Below, in pieces: positions 41,483-51,947 of a stretch of DNA of 64,000 nucleotides. This stretch comes from Simmondsia chinensis (taxonomy: Eukaryota; Streptophyta; Magnoliopsida; Caryophyllales; Simmondsiaceae). The DNA is taken from NCBI GenBank assembly GCA_018398585.1, contig JAGTTD010000013.1, forward strand, positions 31,327,131 through 31,391,130, in the 5' to 3' direction. Each line of letters begins with the position of its first letter. Position 1 is the first letter of the stretch. Made by a program: the position numbers and the translations under genes. The notes below the pieces were generated by a model. It was not told where the DNA came from, did no database searches, and worked only from the letters and a program-made list of their open reading frames with translations.

Positions 41483-42569
41483 AGTGTGATGCGTATTGAT
41501 TTAAAATACATGCATTTAGTAGGCTAATAAAATATTGCATTGGTGTGTGTATTTTCCATCATCCTTCCCTCACCACTGCTACTCCTTCATTCCCCTCCCT
41601 TTTGTCCTTCGTCCTTCTCCCCTTACCACCGCCACCGCTTCGTCTTCTTCCACTAGTCACCCCTTTGAACTCCTCCTCTCACCACCGCTTCATGTTCCCT
41701 ACCAAACACCTATTTGTCCTCCTCCCCTCAAAATTTTTCTTTGCCTTCCTCTCCTCAAAATTCGTCGTTGGGCGTGTCAAATGTCGTCTTCCAACGAGGC
41801 AGTGTCCATATTCGTTGACGGCCTCCAAAAAAAAACATCAAAGTCATGGCTTAAGGCCATTTTTCGAGAGTTTAGCTCAATCCATAACACTTTTGTTCCT
41901 CATAACAAAATGGTCAAAACAAGATTTTCTTATGGTTTTGTTAGATTTCAACTTCGACGTGAGGCTCTTAGGGCAATTACGTGCATGAATGATGCTTGGG
42001 TTGCAGGGTTTCAAGATCAGTGTTGAATGAGCTAAACAGCGCAGAGGGATTAGCTCCACTTCTCACCGATGCCAAGCACACACACGGGATCACCGTTTTA
42101 ATAGCGATGGAAGAACCGAAGCTATAACTACCAATCATGTTCCTGAAGATATGGCTCCAAGGTCTCACGTTAGGGATGCTGAGGGTCAGATTGGTCCTAA
42201 GATTGTGGGTGCCAATACAAATATTCGCATTGAGGCATGATTGAACAGATCAATAATAGCTCATTCTTTGAAGACATGCTTGATAATTTCCTCAAATTCA
42301 TTACAGTGAATAACCTCTATGATTTGGTCCCTAGAGGGTTGAACTCAGACATTTTCATCCTAACTTGTGATTCTACTGAGTCTATGGAATCCTACCTCGG
42401 GCCCCAGAAACAGCTGCTGCTTTGTAAGTTCAAGCAGGTGTATAGATACTCAGGCCAAACTTTTGGAGCTTTAATAGAAGAGTTTGGATTGAAATCCGTG
42501 GTCTGCCACTACAGTGCTGCTCGAAGGAGTGCTTCACTAATTTTACTAATATCTGGGGCAAGTTCATTA

Positions 42570-42850
42570 GAGTGGATTCCAAATCATTGGCAAGGACGTT
42601 GCAAGCATTCTCATTGAGACATGCTTCCTGTCAGTTATACGACAGGTGGTCCAAGTAAATTACAATGGAGGATCTCGAATGGTTTTTGTGAAAGAAGGTA
42701 ATTCGAGTGGATTTCAAATCATTGGCAATGAGATGTGTAAACGTTGCAAGCGTTCTCATTAACACATGCTCCCTGTCAGTTATATAACAGGTGGTCCAAG
42801 TAAATTACAATGGGGGATCTCGAATGGTTTTTGCGAAACAAGGTAATTCT
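42570..42850 (+). repeat. Internal tandem duplication (~135-146 bp) in ORF1
   Basis: GAGTGGATTCCAAATCATTG at 42570 and GAGTGGATTTCAAATCATTG at 42705 each begin a unit running to TCTCGAATGGTTTTTGTGAA / TCTCGAATGGTTTTTGCGAA and GGTAATTC. Confidence 0.85.
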
Positions 42851-43214
42851 GAATTAATCCCCAACTACTCTCCCGAAGTTATTGGTTTCACTGCCTCTAC
42901 CAGATTAAATAGGGAACGAGCTTTAACTCCTAGATAATATCAAAGTTCTAGAGCTTGCATCACTTTGGGATCTCTTCCCCCTGTTGTTCATCCATTGCAG
43001 GAGGATTTTCTGCAGCCTTGCTGTAGGTTGGAAAATGTTGATGTGAGGATTGTTGAGCAAGGTGTGGGTTATATTGCGCTACATATTGACGATCATTTTA
43101 TTGATAGATGGCCTGGGATTCCCAAAAACCATACTCGACTTTCATTCTTCCCTCTCCTGAGTTTGTAATACAACTGACAACAACATTCATCCGAGGACTC
43201 GAATCAACTAGAAC

Positions 43215-43735
43215 CCTCCACTTCCCTTGCCATGGGTAGAGGACAGTAGAGCCAAATCATCTAGATCACAAGAATAGTCACCTCCTCAAGGTAATTAAGC
43301 TCCTGATGCTGTAAGTGACACTGAGTCAGTGTCCTTGGGGGCTCAAAACCCCTTAATTCCCGCCGGGTTTTGAGCCCCATGCTTTAGATAGACACCTGCA
43401 CGGTGATGGAAGCTCCTTGAGAGTTACTTCAGTGCAATTTATTGAGGAATCTAGCAAGGGTTTAGATAGACACTGTAAGTGACGTTGTAAGCATCAGAAT
43501 CCTCTACTTCCCTTGCCATGGATTGAGGACAGTAGAGCCAAATCACCTGGATCGCAAGAACAGTCGCCTCCCCAAGGTAATGAAGCTCCTGACATTGTAA
43601 GTGACACTGAGTCAGTGTCCTCGGGACCTGAATTCCCACCGGGTTTTGAGCCCCATGATTTAGATAGGCACCTACACGGTGATGGAAGCTCCTTGAAAGC
43701 TACTCCTATACAGTTTATGGAGGAATCTAGCAAGA
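43215..43735 (+). repeat. Internal duplication (~285-bp period) in ORF1
   Basis: 43215-43459 and 43500-43735 both hold CTTCCCTTGCCATGG, GGACAGTAGAGCCAAATCA, GACACTGAGTCAGTGTCCT, CCGGGTTTTGAGCCCCATG and GGTGATGGAAGCTCCTTGA. The first copy has an extra GCTCAAAACCCC segment that forms a hairpin with GGGTTTTGAGC. Confidence 0.85.
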
Positions 43736-44352
43736 CAGGGGAGAGAAGGAGGAATGTGGATGGTCAGCATGACCCTAATGTTGGCTTGACTAAAAAGGGC
43801 CGCAGAGCTCTTAAGCATAGGAAAAAAAGAGCAAGTTAAGCGTGACCGACAAAAATTTCTTAAAGATATGTCACTCGGCAGTGATGCGAAGAGGTTACCT
43901 AAGCTTTCGAGTAATGAAAGAAGAAAGACAAAGGCTGGAAGAAGGGTCAAAAATGTTATAGCGGCTAAGAAACTTCTTGCAAGGGAGTGTATGTGGGAGA
44001 CTGGAAAGAAGCTCGGATTGATTTTTGATGATGACGAATCTATTATAATCGAGCAATTTGCAATGATGGACTAGTGTAATTTTTGGCTTGATTTCCTGCC
44101 ATCCTCCCTAGCTTTAATGCTATGCTCTCTCTTTCCAACCTAATCCTGGCATTCCCTATTTATTTTCAGTGCCTGTAATCTGCTAGCGCTTGTTGGCTCT
44201 ATTTGTATTTTGTTTGCATTCCTGTTTTCTTGTTTTTGGTCTGTTATTTTTGTTGGTCCTTTGCTGGCCCTGTATCTTTACAATTGTCCTAGGCCTTGTT
44301 TTGGTCAAGTGCCCTGTTTTGTATCTTGTTGCTAATTATCGGGGGGAAAAAA

Positions 44353-44759
44353 AAACGAAAAACAAACTTAATGTTTTTAATTTTCCTCACTTAACGTTTT
44401 AGCCAATGTTAGCATTTATGCTACTTTCAATTTTACTTTGACATATTCAATTACTCAACCAAGAGTATGATGTATATTGATTTAAAATCATGATTTTATT
44501 AGCCTAATGAATGAATATTATGTATTTAATGTTTTTAATAAAATATTAATATTAAAACATATACTTTTTAAATCATTAAAATACATTATTTTTCAACAGT
44601 ATTGTTGTCTTAAAAGCTTTAAATTATGCTTTTGCTTGTGCTCTAAAAAAGAAGCAGTATTTTCTTATTTTTCTTTTAGAAAATTATATTCTATTTTCAT
44701 TTAAAAGTGATTTTATATGCATGCCAAAACACACACAAAAAAACCCATTACAGTGCTTT
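44353..44759. other. AT-rich spacer
   Basis: No gene was recognised. It contains the TTGATTTAAAATCATG repeat of 41495. Confidence 0.5.
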
Positions 44760-45185
44760 TTTTTGGTTATTGTATTTTAGTATCATGACGTTTTTAGAAA
44801 TTATGAAAAAGATCTTGACCTTTTTGAATTAATAAAAAGGCCCTAAAATTTTTGTCGTATTAATAAAGGGCCCCACTTCTGTGTGGTAACGTCATTTTTT
44901 TGTTGGCCAAGCTGACGTGGCAACTGCTTTTTTCTATTAATGTTATAATAAAATAACAAAACAGACCATTCCATAACCTTGTTTTTAAACAAATTAAGCA
45001 TAAACAAATAGTTTCTATACAATACACCGTCTCGAATTTTGTGCCTATAAAGTATGGAAAAGGGTATTGAAAGGTATTTTTGTCATTTTACATTAATATT
45101 AATAAAAAAACAGTTGTCAAGTCAACTCTATCGACAGAAAATAATATTATCATGCTAGAGAGGAGCTTTTTTATTAGAATGACAC
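44760..45185. repeat. Foldback MITE, relative of 8543-8945
   Basis: GATCTTGACCTTTTTGAATT, AACGTCATTTTTTTGTTGGC and GACGTGGCAACTG at the left are mirrored by GAAAGGTATTTTTGTCATTT and CAGTTGTCAAGTCAACTCTA at the right. Non-coding. Confidence 0.55.
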
Positions 45186-45204
45186 AACTCAAAAAAGAGA
45201 AGAA

Positions 45205-45315
45205 AAGTGGAATCCCACATTGGTGACCTAGAAGAGAGAATACGACGTTATATACTCAAGGAGCTACTCTACCCATCGTCAATTGAATTTGGGATGAAAC
45301 CTCCTTTGGCATGTA
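45205..45315 (+). repeat. TRIM LTR fragment
   Basis: GTGGAATCCCACATTGGTGA, TATACTCAAGGAGCTACTCT and AAACCTCCTTTGGCATGTAA match the LTR at 34000-34115. Confidence 0.6.
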
Positions 45316-45469
45316 ATATAGAATAAAAAAAATTTTGGATTTTTAATTAATTCAAAAAGGTTAGGGTTTTAAAATTTAAATAACATTTTTTCTTTTTTTC
45401 TTTTTTTTGGGTTAAAAAGCACTTTTTAACCACTTGAAATGAAGCTTTTTCTTATTTTTTTTACAATGA

Positions 45470-45575
45470 CCTTTTTTCCGATAATTAGAGAGGGAAAACT
45501 CACAGTACAAAAGCGGCGCTTCAAACAAGAGACCCAAAAAGCAAACACAAAGTGTGAAAAGGGTATTTCTTTGAC
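45470..45575 (-). mobile_element. L1-type LINE 3'-end fragment
   Basis: TTTTTTCCGATAATTAGAGA is followed by GGGAAAACTCACAGTACAAA and AGCGGCGCTTC. It has the common TAATTATC-plus-A terminus on the minus strand. Confidence 0.55.
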
Positions 45576-45599
45576 AATGCTATAAATATAATTTTTAGG

Positions 45600-46150
45600 G
45601 TTTTTTACTTAAAGCCACTTATATTTTAGGTGTGGTTCTAAAAAATCACCTAACATTTTTAATTTTTTAAATTCACACCTAAACTTTCTAAAATTTTTCA
45701 ATATCACACCTAATGCTGATACCGTTAACCTTCCATCAAATAAAACGCCTCGTTTTGGGGTATAAATGCATTAAAACACCAAACGTAACTTAATTTAATT
45801 AAATTATATTAAGTAATGTATTTTACAAATAACGACATTACCATTCACCACTAAATTTGTAAAATTGTTAAAGATTTGCATGTTGCTACAGCCTTTTATC
45901 ACCAAAAAAATTTAAAAATATTTTTTAGTTGTAAAATTATTTATAATCCATTGAAAATTCCCAATTATTAATTCAATAAAAACAAAAAAAAAAAAGCTTT
46001 ATTGAGGATAGTTTGGTAATTTTTTATTTACTTTAACGAAAAGTTAAAATTAGGTATGACATTGAAAAAAAATTTAAAAACTTAGGTGTGACTTAAAAAA
46101 ATTAGATAATTTTCTAAAACCGAACCTAAAAAATATAGGTGAAGACCCTA
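45600..46150. repeat. Foldback MITE, relative of 32885-33435
   Basis: CACTTATATTTTAGGTGTGG, AAAAATCACCTAACATTTTT and TTCACACCTAAACTTTC at the left are mirrored by AAACTTAGGTGTGACTTAAA and AACCTAAAAAATATAGGTGA at the right. Confidence 0.7.
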
Positions 46151-46284
46151 ATTTTTATCCTAAATAAGACCATAACGCGAGAAAAAAGTACGTAGGTTTT
46201 TCCGAAATATATTAACTTGGTCATCCAACCACTCCCAAAAGCAAAATACATCAAATAATTTAAAAATACATGACTTGGTTTATA

Positions 46285-46480
46285 TTATTTTTTTAATTAG
46301 CGAAATAATCACAATATAAAAACCGACCCCCGTAACCGCGAAACCCGAAACTACAGCTGAGTTGATAGAGATCAAGGCAAAACAGAATACAAACCAAACA
46401 AGGCAAGAGCTACCTACGCTTACATCCCAGATTATAGATCTATATCTACTACAATAATAAGAACAATCAAAAACCAAACA
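46285..46480 (-). mobile_element. L1-type LINE 3'-end fragment
   Basis: TTTTTTTAATTAGCGAAATA is followed by ATCACAATATAAAAACCG. It is the same minus-strand terminus as 31537 and 5785. A tRNA-derived SINE begins at its far end. Confidence 0.55.
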
Positions 46481-46690
46481 AAAACGCCCGCCAGGGCCTT
46501 GCCTCAGTGGTAAGAGGCAAGTGAGGAGATAGAGTGTTATTTTAGGCCAAAAGGTCTGGAGTTGATTCCCCTCTTGAACCTATTCCTATAAAATCCCTGA
46601 CTTAACTGGCTATTGTGATTTGTGGGTCACTGAATAGACCGGATAACAGGATTCCTCGTTAGTCCAAAAAAAAGAAAAACAAATAAAAAA
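46481..46690 (+). mobile_element. tRNA-derived SINE
   Basis: GCCTTGCCTCAGTGGTAAGA contains a Pol III A box, and GGTCTGGAGTTGATTCCCCT about 50 bases later contains a B box (GGTTCGANTCC-like). The tRNA-unrelated body ends GGATAACAGGATTCCTCGTT and an A-rich tail (AAAAAAAAGAAAAAC). The length of about 205 bases is usual for plant SINEs. The surrounding A-rich DNA hides the target duplication. Confidence 0.75.
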
Positions 46691-46839
46691 TGCAACATCG
46701 AAAGACCTCATACATGACTTAGTCTTTATTAAAACCCCTTAATTTTATTTTATTTTTAATGAGAGGAGTCCCCTCAATTTGACTTTAAATATTGAGACCC
46801 AAAAAAGTTAATTAAAAACCCACATCTAAAAATATTTTT

Positions 46840-46986
46840 TTGAATAATTCAGACATCTTCAACTACAAATACCCCTATGTTTCTTTCATTTTATTCACAC
46901 AACTTCACTAGAGCTTAATCTCCAAAAAAAAAAAATTTTAATTTTGAGCTTATTATAAATTTTTAAGTATCAATTCTTTTAAAAAA
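46840..46986 (+). promoter_or_regulatory. Probable core promoter and 5' UTR of the germin-like gene
   Basis: CTACAAATACCCC at about 46862 is the best TATA-like word. ATTTTATTCACACAACTTCACTAG about 35 bases downstream could hold the start of transcription. An A-rich leader precedes the ATG. This is a weak, position-based call. Confidence 0.35.
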
Positions 46987-48089
46987 ATGGGTGCGACACG
47001 AGGTGCTGCATGGATTGCAGTGATTGCCATGGCTTTTTTTGTGGCATCCGCTACTGATCCTAATCAGTTGCAAGATTTCTGTATCGGTGTACAAAGTCCT
47101 CAACATGGAGGTACGCTTATGTATATTTTATGAGCTGTTTTTCTTATATGGTCTGTTCATTGTATATGTGCAACATAAAGTTGGAACTTCACGAGCGATT
47201 TTATTAGTGGGTTCGATCCATGCTTGGTACAGTGGATGATTTTATTAGAAGGGTGGTTGATTGAGGTTCAGGTTATGAAATCCTGGAAGAAAATTCTAAA
47301 AGGTTTCACTGCAACATAGTTTAGTTTTTACTAGCAGAAAATAGCCAGTTCAAAATTTGCGTGTTTTTAAATGGTCAAGATTTTAGAAGTCTCCTTACTA
47401 CCCCTCAACTTCATATTGATTTGGTATTATTCAATTCAATATTGGATTGACATTCACCTTTAGCTTCAAGATGAAATTTGCTTCCTGACTGACTCTTGGT
47501 CTAATCTTATGTTTTCCATGCAGTGTTTGTGAATGGGTTCTTCTGCAAAGACCCAATGAAAGCAACACCTGATGATTTTTTCTCTCAAGCGATAAAATTC
47601 CCTGGAAACACAAACAACAAGGTCGGGTCCAACGTCACACGTGCTGACATTAATACTTTCCCCGGGCTCAACACTCTGGGCATATCACTTGCTCGCATTG
47701 ACGTCGCACCCAACGGAGTAAACACTCCCCACCACCACCCCCGAGCCACCGAGGTTCTCACCGTTATCAAAGGAAAATTCTACGCTGGTTTCATTGCTTC
47801 AAACCCACAACAAGGCCCCAACCGCCTTTTCGCGAAGATCCTCGAGGAAGGTGATGTATTTATATTCCCACAAGGAACAATCCACTTTGAAATGAACATT
47901 GGAAAAATTCCAGCTCTTGCGCTTTCTGCTTTCAGCAGTCAATTACCTGGTGTCCTCACAACCGCCGATGGAGTCTTCGGGGCTAAGCCACCTGTCTCAG
48001 TTGATGTTCTCAGCAGGTCTTTCCAGCTTGATCCAAAGATAGTCAAGTATTTGCAGTCTCAGTTTGGATCAGGTGCAGGAGATTACTAG
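46987..48089 (+). CDS. Germin-like protein (cupin), one intron, intact
   Basis: Exon 1 is 46987-47110 and exon 2 is 47524-48089, with a 413-bp GT...AG intron (GGTACGC donor, TTTCCATGCAG acceptor). The product is 229 residues, the usual germin-like length. Residues 1-22 are a hydrophobic signal peptide. Cys32 and Cys49 are the conserved N-terminal disulphide pair. Box 1 (PHHHPRATEV, residues 110-119) supplies metal ligands His111, His113 and Glu118, and box 2 (GDVFIFPQGTIHF, 151-163) supplies His162. Asn78-Val-Thr is an N-glycosylation site. Germin-like proteins are secreted manganese-binding cupin oligomers; some have superoxide dismutase activity, but activity cannot be read here. The residue between the first two box-1 histidines is His, where Thr is common. 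The start is chosen because the signal peptide follows directly and an A-rich leader precedes it. Confidence 0.95.
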
Positions 48090-48215
48090 AAAAATTATTT
48101 AATTATATGATATAAAATATGTATTTTGCTAAATAAATTAAGGGGTATGTGCCATGTTCTTGTAACACGTTATGTATGTTTTCTATTGATTAATAATAAT
48201 ACAGTGTGATGTTTG
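48090..48215 (+). terminator. 3' UTR and polyadenylation region of the germin-like gene
   Basis: AT-rich sequence after the stop contains AAATAAATTAAGG, TTGTAACACG and TTAATAATAATAC, plausible plant near-upstream elements. There is no direct evidence of the cleavage site. Confidence 0.4.
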
Positions 48216-48289
48216 TCCTCGTATTTGACATTTTTGTCTTTGTATTTTATCAATGAAGTCATTGCTTGTGTGGGACCATTTTTTCATGT

Positions 48290-48520
48290 TCCTTTATCCC
48301 GATAATTAAAGAAAAAATTACAATACAAAAGTTGGCTTCCCACAAAAGCGGGACCTGAAAGGCTCAAAAGTGCCGAGAGGGGTTTTTCTTCACAATCCGT
48401 ATCAATATAAAGTGACAAATTGCAATAACGAATAAGGTTTCTAAAATCCACTGTAAACAGTAAAAAAGTACAAATAAGTAGCATAATACAAAATAGCGGG
48501 ATTGGGAACTAATTTATTTA
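48290..48520 (-). mobile_element. L1-type LINE 3'-end fragment
   Basis: TTATCCCGATAATTAAAGAA is followed by AAAATTACAATACAAAAG and CACAAAAGCGGGACCTG. It is the minus-strand L1-like terminus. It lies about 200 bases downstream of the germin-like stop. Confidence 0.55.
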
Positions 48521-49134
48521 TTCAGTATCAATGGTTAGAAAGTTTGTAAACATCGAGTATCCACAGGATGAAATTTCGAAGAGTAGTATCTTGATGCGAT
48601 TATTTTGCTCTTGTTTAACACTTATAAACATCGTATTATTATTTTGGGGCCCTTTTGATATCATTTTCTATCTCTAATTATTGTTTTTAAGAAATTAATA
48701 ACTTACTTTTGGAAATAAATTTTTATTATTTTAGGTATCCACTTTTTAGTATTTGACAGGGTGATCTCCGTTTAGATAGGGGAATAGTAATTGTACCAAA
48801 TATTAAGTTTATAATAATATAGAAAAATTATTGAATTTTAAGAAATAATGTAAATTTAAAGTTTGTATAAATTTATTACTTTTTTCCATATATATGTAGT
48901 ATATAATTAGTTATATTTATTTGGTACGTATATTATTTGTTCGGATATAGGTTTGTCCTGTAAGAAAATGAGGTACTCTAATTTTCTAAGTCATCTTAGC
49001 ATTTCTGGTTCGTAATAAGGAAGTTAGTATTGAAGGGTGCAATGCATAGAGATGAGTACTTTGGTCTCCACACTCAGCTACATGACTAAAATGCAGTGGT
49101 TTCTATCGCATGTCTAGTTTTTCGATTCCATTAC
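48521..49134. other. AT-rich intergenic DNA
   Basis: No gene or element border was recognised before the Gypsy LTR. Confidence 0.5.
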
Positions 49135-50085
49135 TGATGTATTTTTCTACGTCTATCAAAATTTAATATAAAACCCTATCTATTAAACACATCTAAATTG
49201 AAGTATAGGGCGAGAGAGTGTCGAACCACAGGGACTAGAGTGCGTGAATTTAATCTATAATCTAAATTGATTCAAGGAAAAGTGATATTTTTGTGTTAAT
49301 TAATCTAGAAAATGACAATTAATCTAAAATAAAGTACTACTAATCGGGAACGTGTATTAAATTGGAGACTAGGGTTTCGATCCATCATTAGCCAATTATT
49401 TTTACGTTAACTCTTAAATTGGGCTTATTGATTGTCACACGGGTAGTGGTTTAGGCTACAAGCTTCAACCTACTAAGATATGTTGTTAGTATTACTTATT
49501 GACCCTATCTAACTAAAGCATAAGGAAAATAGGCTCTACCTAATGTATTGTTAATTATTACGTATTGACCCTATCTAATAAAAGCATAGGGAAGATAGAC
49601 TTTAATTAACAATTCGGTTAATACTATTGCTTGATTAATTAATCCCAAGGCTACAAGCACAAAGAATTAATTTATAAATATTAATATCAACAATTAAAGG
49701 TTACAAACTCAATAATCATATCAATTGAATAAACAATAAAAATATAATACTTCAAAGTATTTATCTCAACAAAGTAATTCATGTAAACAATCAAATTAAC
49801 CTGAATTAAAAGTAAACAAAAGTAAAGGCTAAGATTTCATCTAACCCCAGAGAGCAAGTTAGCTCTCCATCAAGGATAATCCGGTGAAAAAGAAGTTGAA
49901 CAAACTCATGTTGATCTCCACGCTAATTTCGCTCTCGTTCCAGCTTAACGAAAAATTAAAATAAAATATAATATAATTCTGAGAGAGAGAGAGGGAGAGC
50001 GCGCGCACTCAGAGAGAAAAGAGCAGAGGCGGTGAACGCCCTAGCGAGCTCCCCCGAGAACAGCGACCACCTCAGATTTAAATCG

Positions 50086-50121
<36 letters not shown>

Positions 50122-50643
50122 AACCAACTCTTCTTCCTCTGTCTAAGCACTACCGGATTTGGGCCGGAATCTGGTGCGGGTTGGTGCTGGTGGTGGACCG
50201 AAGTTGATGACGACGTGCTGGTGTTGAAGTTGTCGTGGGCTGTTGCTGGGCCGGTGCTGGTGGTGGTCCTGAGCTAGTGTCGAAGTGGCTGTTGGGCCGC
50301 AGCTGGTGGTCGATCTAGGGTGATGCGGTGATGGGCTGCTGGTGAATAGGCCTTGCGTTGCTGTTGGGCTGGGCTGAGGACGTCCTGGTGTGGGTGCTGG
50401 GCCTGATAGTGGTCGGGCTTGAGTTTTGAGCTTATAAGTTCATGTCCCGAATCTCGATTAACTTGATTTAATTATTTGCGCATCGAATTTGTCTTATTTA
50501 AACCAACTTTTGACAATTTTTGTAACTTTAATTTCAAACCTGCTAAACATAAAAATTGCCAAAATGAGTGTAGAACTATAATTAATTAGGTGCAAATTAA
50601 TTAAAAATAACAATTAAAAGATGCGTAAATACGAGACGCATCA
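49135..50643 (-). repeat. Gypsy 3' LTR, 1.5 kb
   Basis: On the minus strand it begins TGATGCGTCTCGTATTTACG and ends TAGAAAAATACATCA, giving TGATG...CATCA ends. It contains a GA/GC-repeat-rich segment (49979-50010), 35 consecutive C at 50086-50120 and TGGTTCGACACTCTCTCGCC near its 3' end. Confidence 0.75.
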
Positions 50644-50656
50644 ACACCCCCACACC

Positions 50657-51947
50657 TATCCTTTGCTAATCCTCGAGCAAAGCATATGATTTAACATAAA
50701 AACTACAGTGACCAATTACCCCGACTATCCCAACTTTCACCAAGTTTTTCGAGATTAACACCTATATTACAATTCAAGACAAAATTAAATCATCTAGAAC
50801 ATTCTCCAATTCCATGAATTTAGATGTTTAAACTTCAAAACTCATCATATAATTTTATTAACCTTGTATCAACTAATACGAATTACTTAAACAATTTAAA
50901 CGCACAAGTGAAAATGATTAGGATTTCATGCCACTGAATTTCCTCAAATTCTCGCTCCCAACCAAATATATGAAGGTTTTGTGCACCCGCACTATTGAAT
51001 CACTTAAACATATGCCTATACATAGAGAAATTTTAAGTGGCATATGAGTGACCACTTTATAATATTCTGACCTCAGTATTGCACAAAAGAACTTTTTTGT
51101 CATGAATGTACACCAGTTTTCACTTTTTCTTTTGCCTTTATCTTTTGGAGGAAACCCTTTTTTTCTTTTTTGTTCTTTTCGTTTTTTTTTTTTCCTCTTT
51201 CTTTTCTGTCCATTTTTGGACTCCTTTTTTTTTTTTTTTTTTTTATAACATGTATTTCATCATTACAATTGACATTGACCAACCAGTACTTTACATAACA
51301 TCAAGGGCAAGGATTAGGATAAACCAATAGGGCAGGCTTGCAAAACTCAAGATATATAAGGTTGTTTACTCAAATTCTTCAGATTTTTCACAACATGAAA
51401 GTCCTGTGCTCAGTGAATATGTGAGCGGCATGAGTAGAAACCATTAATATCAACAATAATCAACAATATTCATTAACAAGTATAAAGTGGAATCATTTAA
51501 TTTCATGGAATTAAGAGAACGAAATAAGCAATTAATCCTACTGTCATCATAACATACGCGTCGGTCAAGAAAAACTTGGTTAAACGGTTATAATGCATGC
51601 TCAAAATGCACAAAAAATGTTCAAAATTTTAAAATTTTGACCAAAAATGAGCATATGCAAATGAGCCTCACCCCTACACCTAAATCATGCATTGTCCTCA
51701 ATGCAACAACATCAATCAATAAAGCACAAGAGATAGGTGAGATGGAGCAATACAACCTGGCGAGACGGCGTGGACATGTATATATGATTCCTTCTTCCTG
51801 GCACAAGTACCTGAAAAGAGAGAAAACAAGCCTCGAAGCAACTAATTAGGTCAAAACTAAATTAAAACAACAAACAACAAACCTAGGCTACCTCCTAGGA
51901 GCGCTAAGTTTTACGCCTTCAGCCGGGCGCAATGGGTCTAGCGAAGA
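50657..51947 (-). other. Gypsy internal non-coding spacer
   Basis: This AT-rich stretch between the polypurine tract and the pol remnant holds T-runs at 51180 and 51222. No recognised coding sequence was seen; the short frames are low-complexity. Confidence 0.6.

Larger units (their letters stand above)
41782..44074 (+). pseudogene. L1-type ORF1 (RRM protein), broken
   Basis: Protein pieces in order: an RRM domain from 41782 (AVSIFVDGLQKKTSKSWLKA, TRFSYGFVRFQLRREALRA); after a frame change FKISVE-stop-AKQRRG (an RRM end with W changed to stop); 42237-42420 (NNSSFFEDMLDNFLKFITVN, NLYDLVPRGLNSDIFILTCD); 42540-42600 (FTNIWGKFIRVDSKSLART), resembling the zinc-knuckle-proximal part of plant L1 ORF1; 43513-43839 with EFPPGFEPHD and a basic end; 43868-44074 with LARECMWETGKKLGLIFDDD, ESIIIEQFAMMD and stop. 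ORF1 proteins bind the LINE RNA. Here frameshifts and stops prevent one product. Confidence 0.7.
41545..44352 (+). mobile_element. L1-like element with ORF1 only (HAL1-like layout)
   Basis: A pyrimidine-rich 5' part (41550-41760) leads into an RRM-bearing ORF1-type region (41782-44074). A 278-base 3' UTR follows directly, ending GTTGCTAATTATC-GGGGGG and nine A (44344-44352). No endonuclease or reverse transcriptase lies between ORF1 and the tail. Two internal duplications are present (42570-42850; 43215-43735). A diverged repeat of about 55 bases (TGATTTAAAAT, AGGCTAATAAAATATT/AGCCTAATGAATGAATATT) flanks at 41490-41540 and 44467-44512, but it is too far from the tail to be a normal target duplication. 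Confidence 0.7.

Noticed and set aside
41483..44512. Long target duplication of the ORF1-only L1 (TTGATTTAAAAT repeat)
   Set aside because: About 55 bases, diverged, and over 100 bases away from the A-tail; more likely an older repeat present twice.
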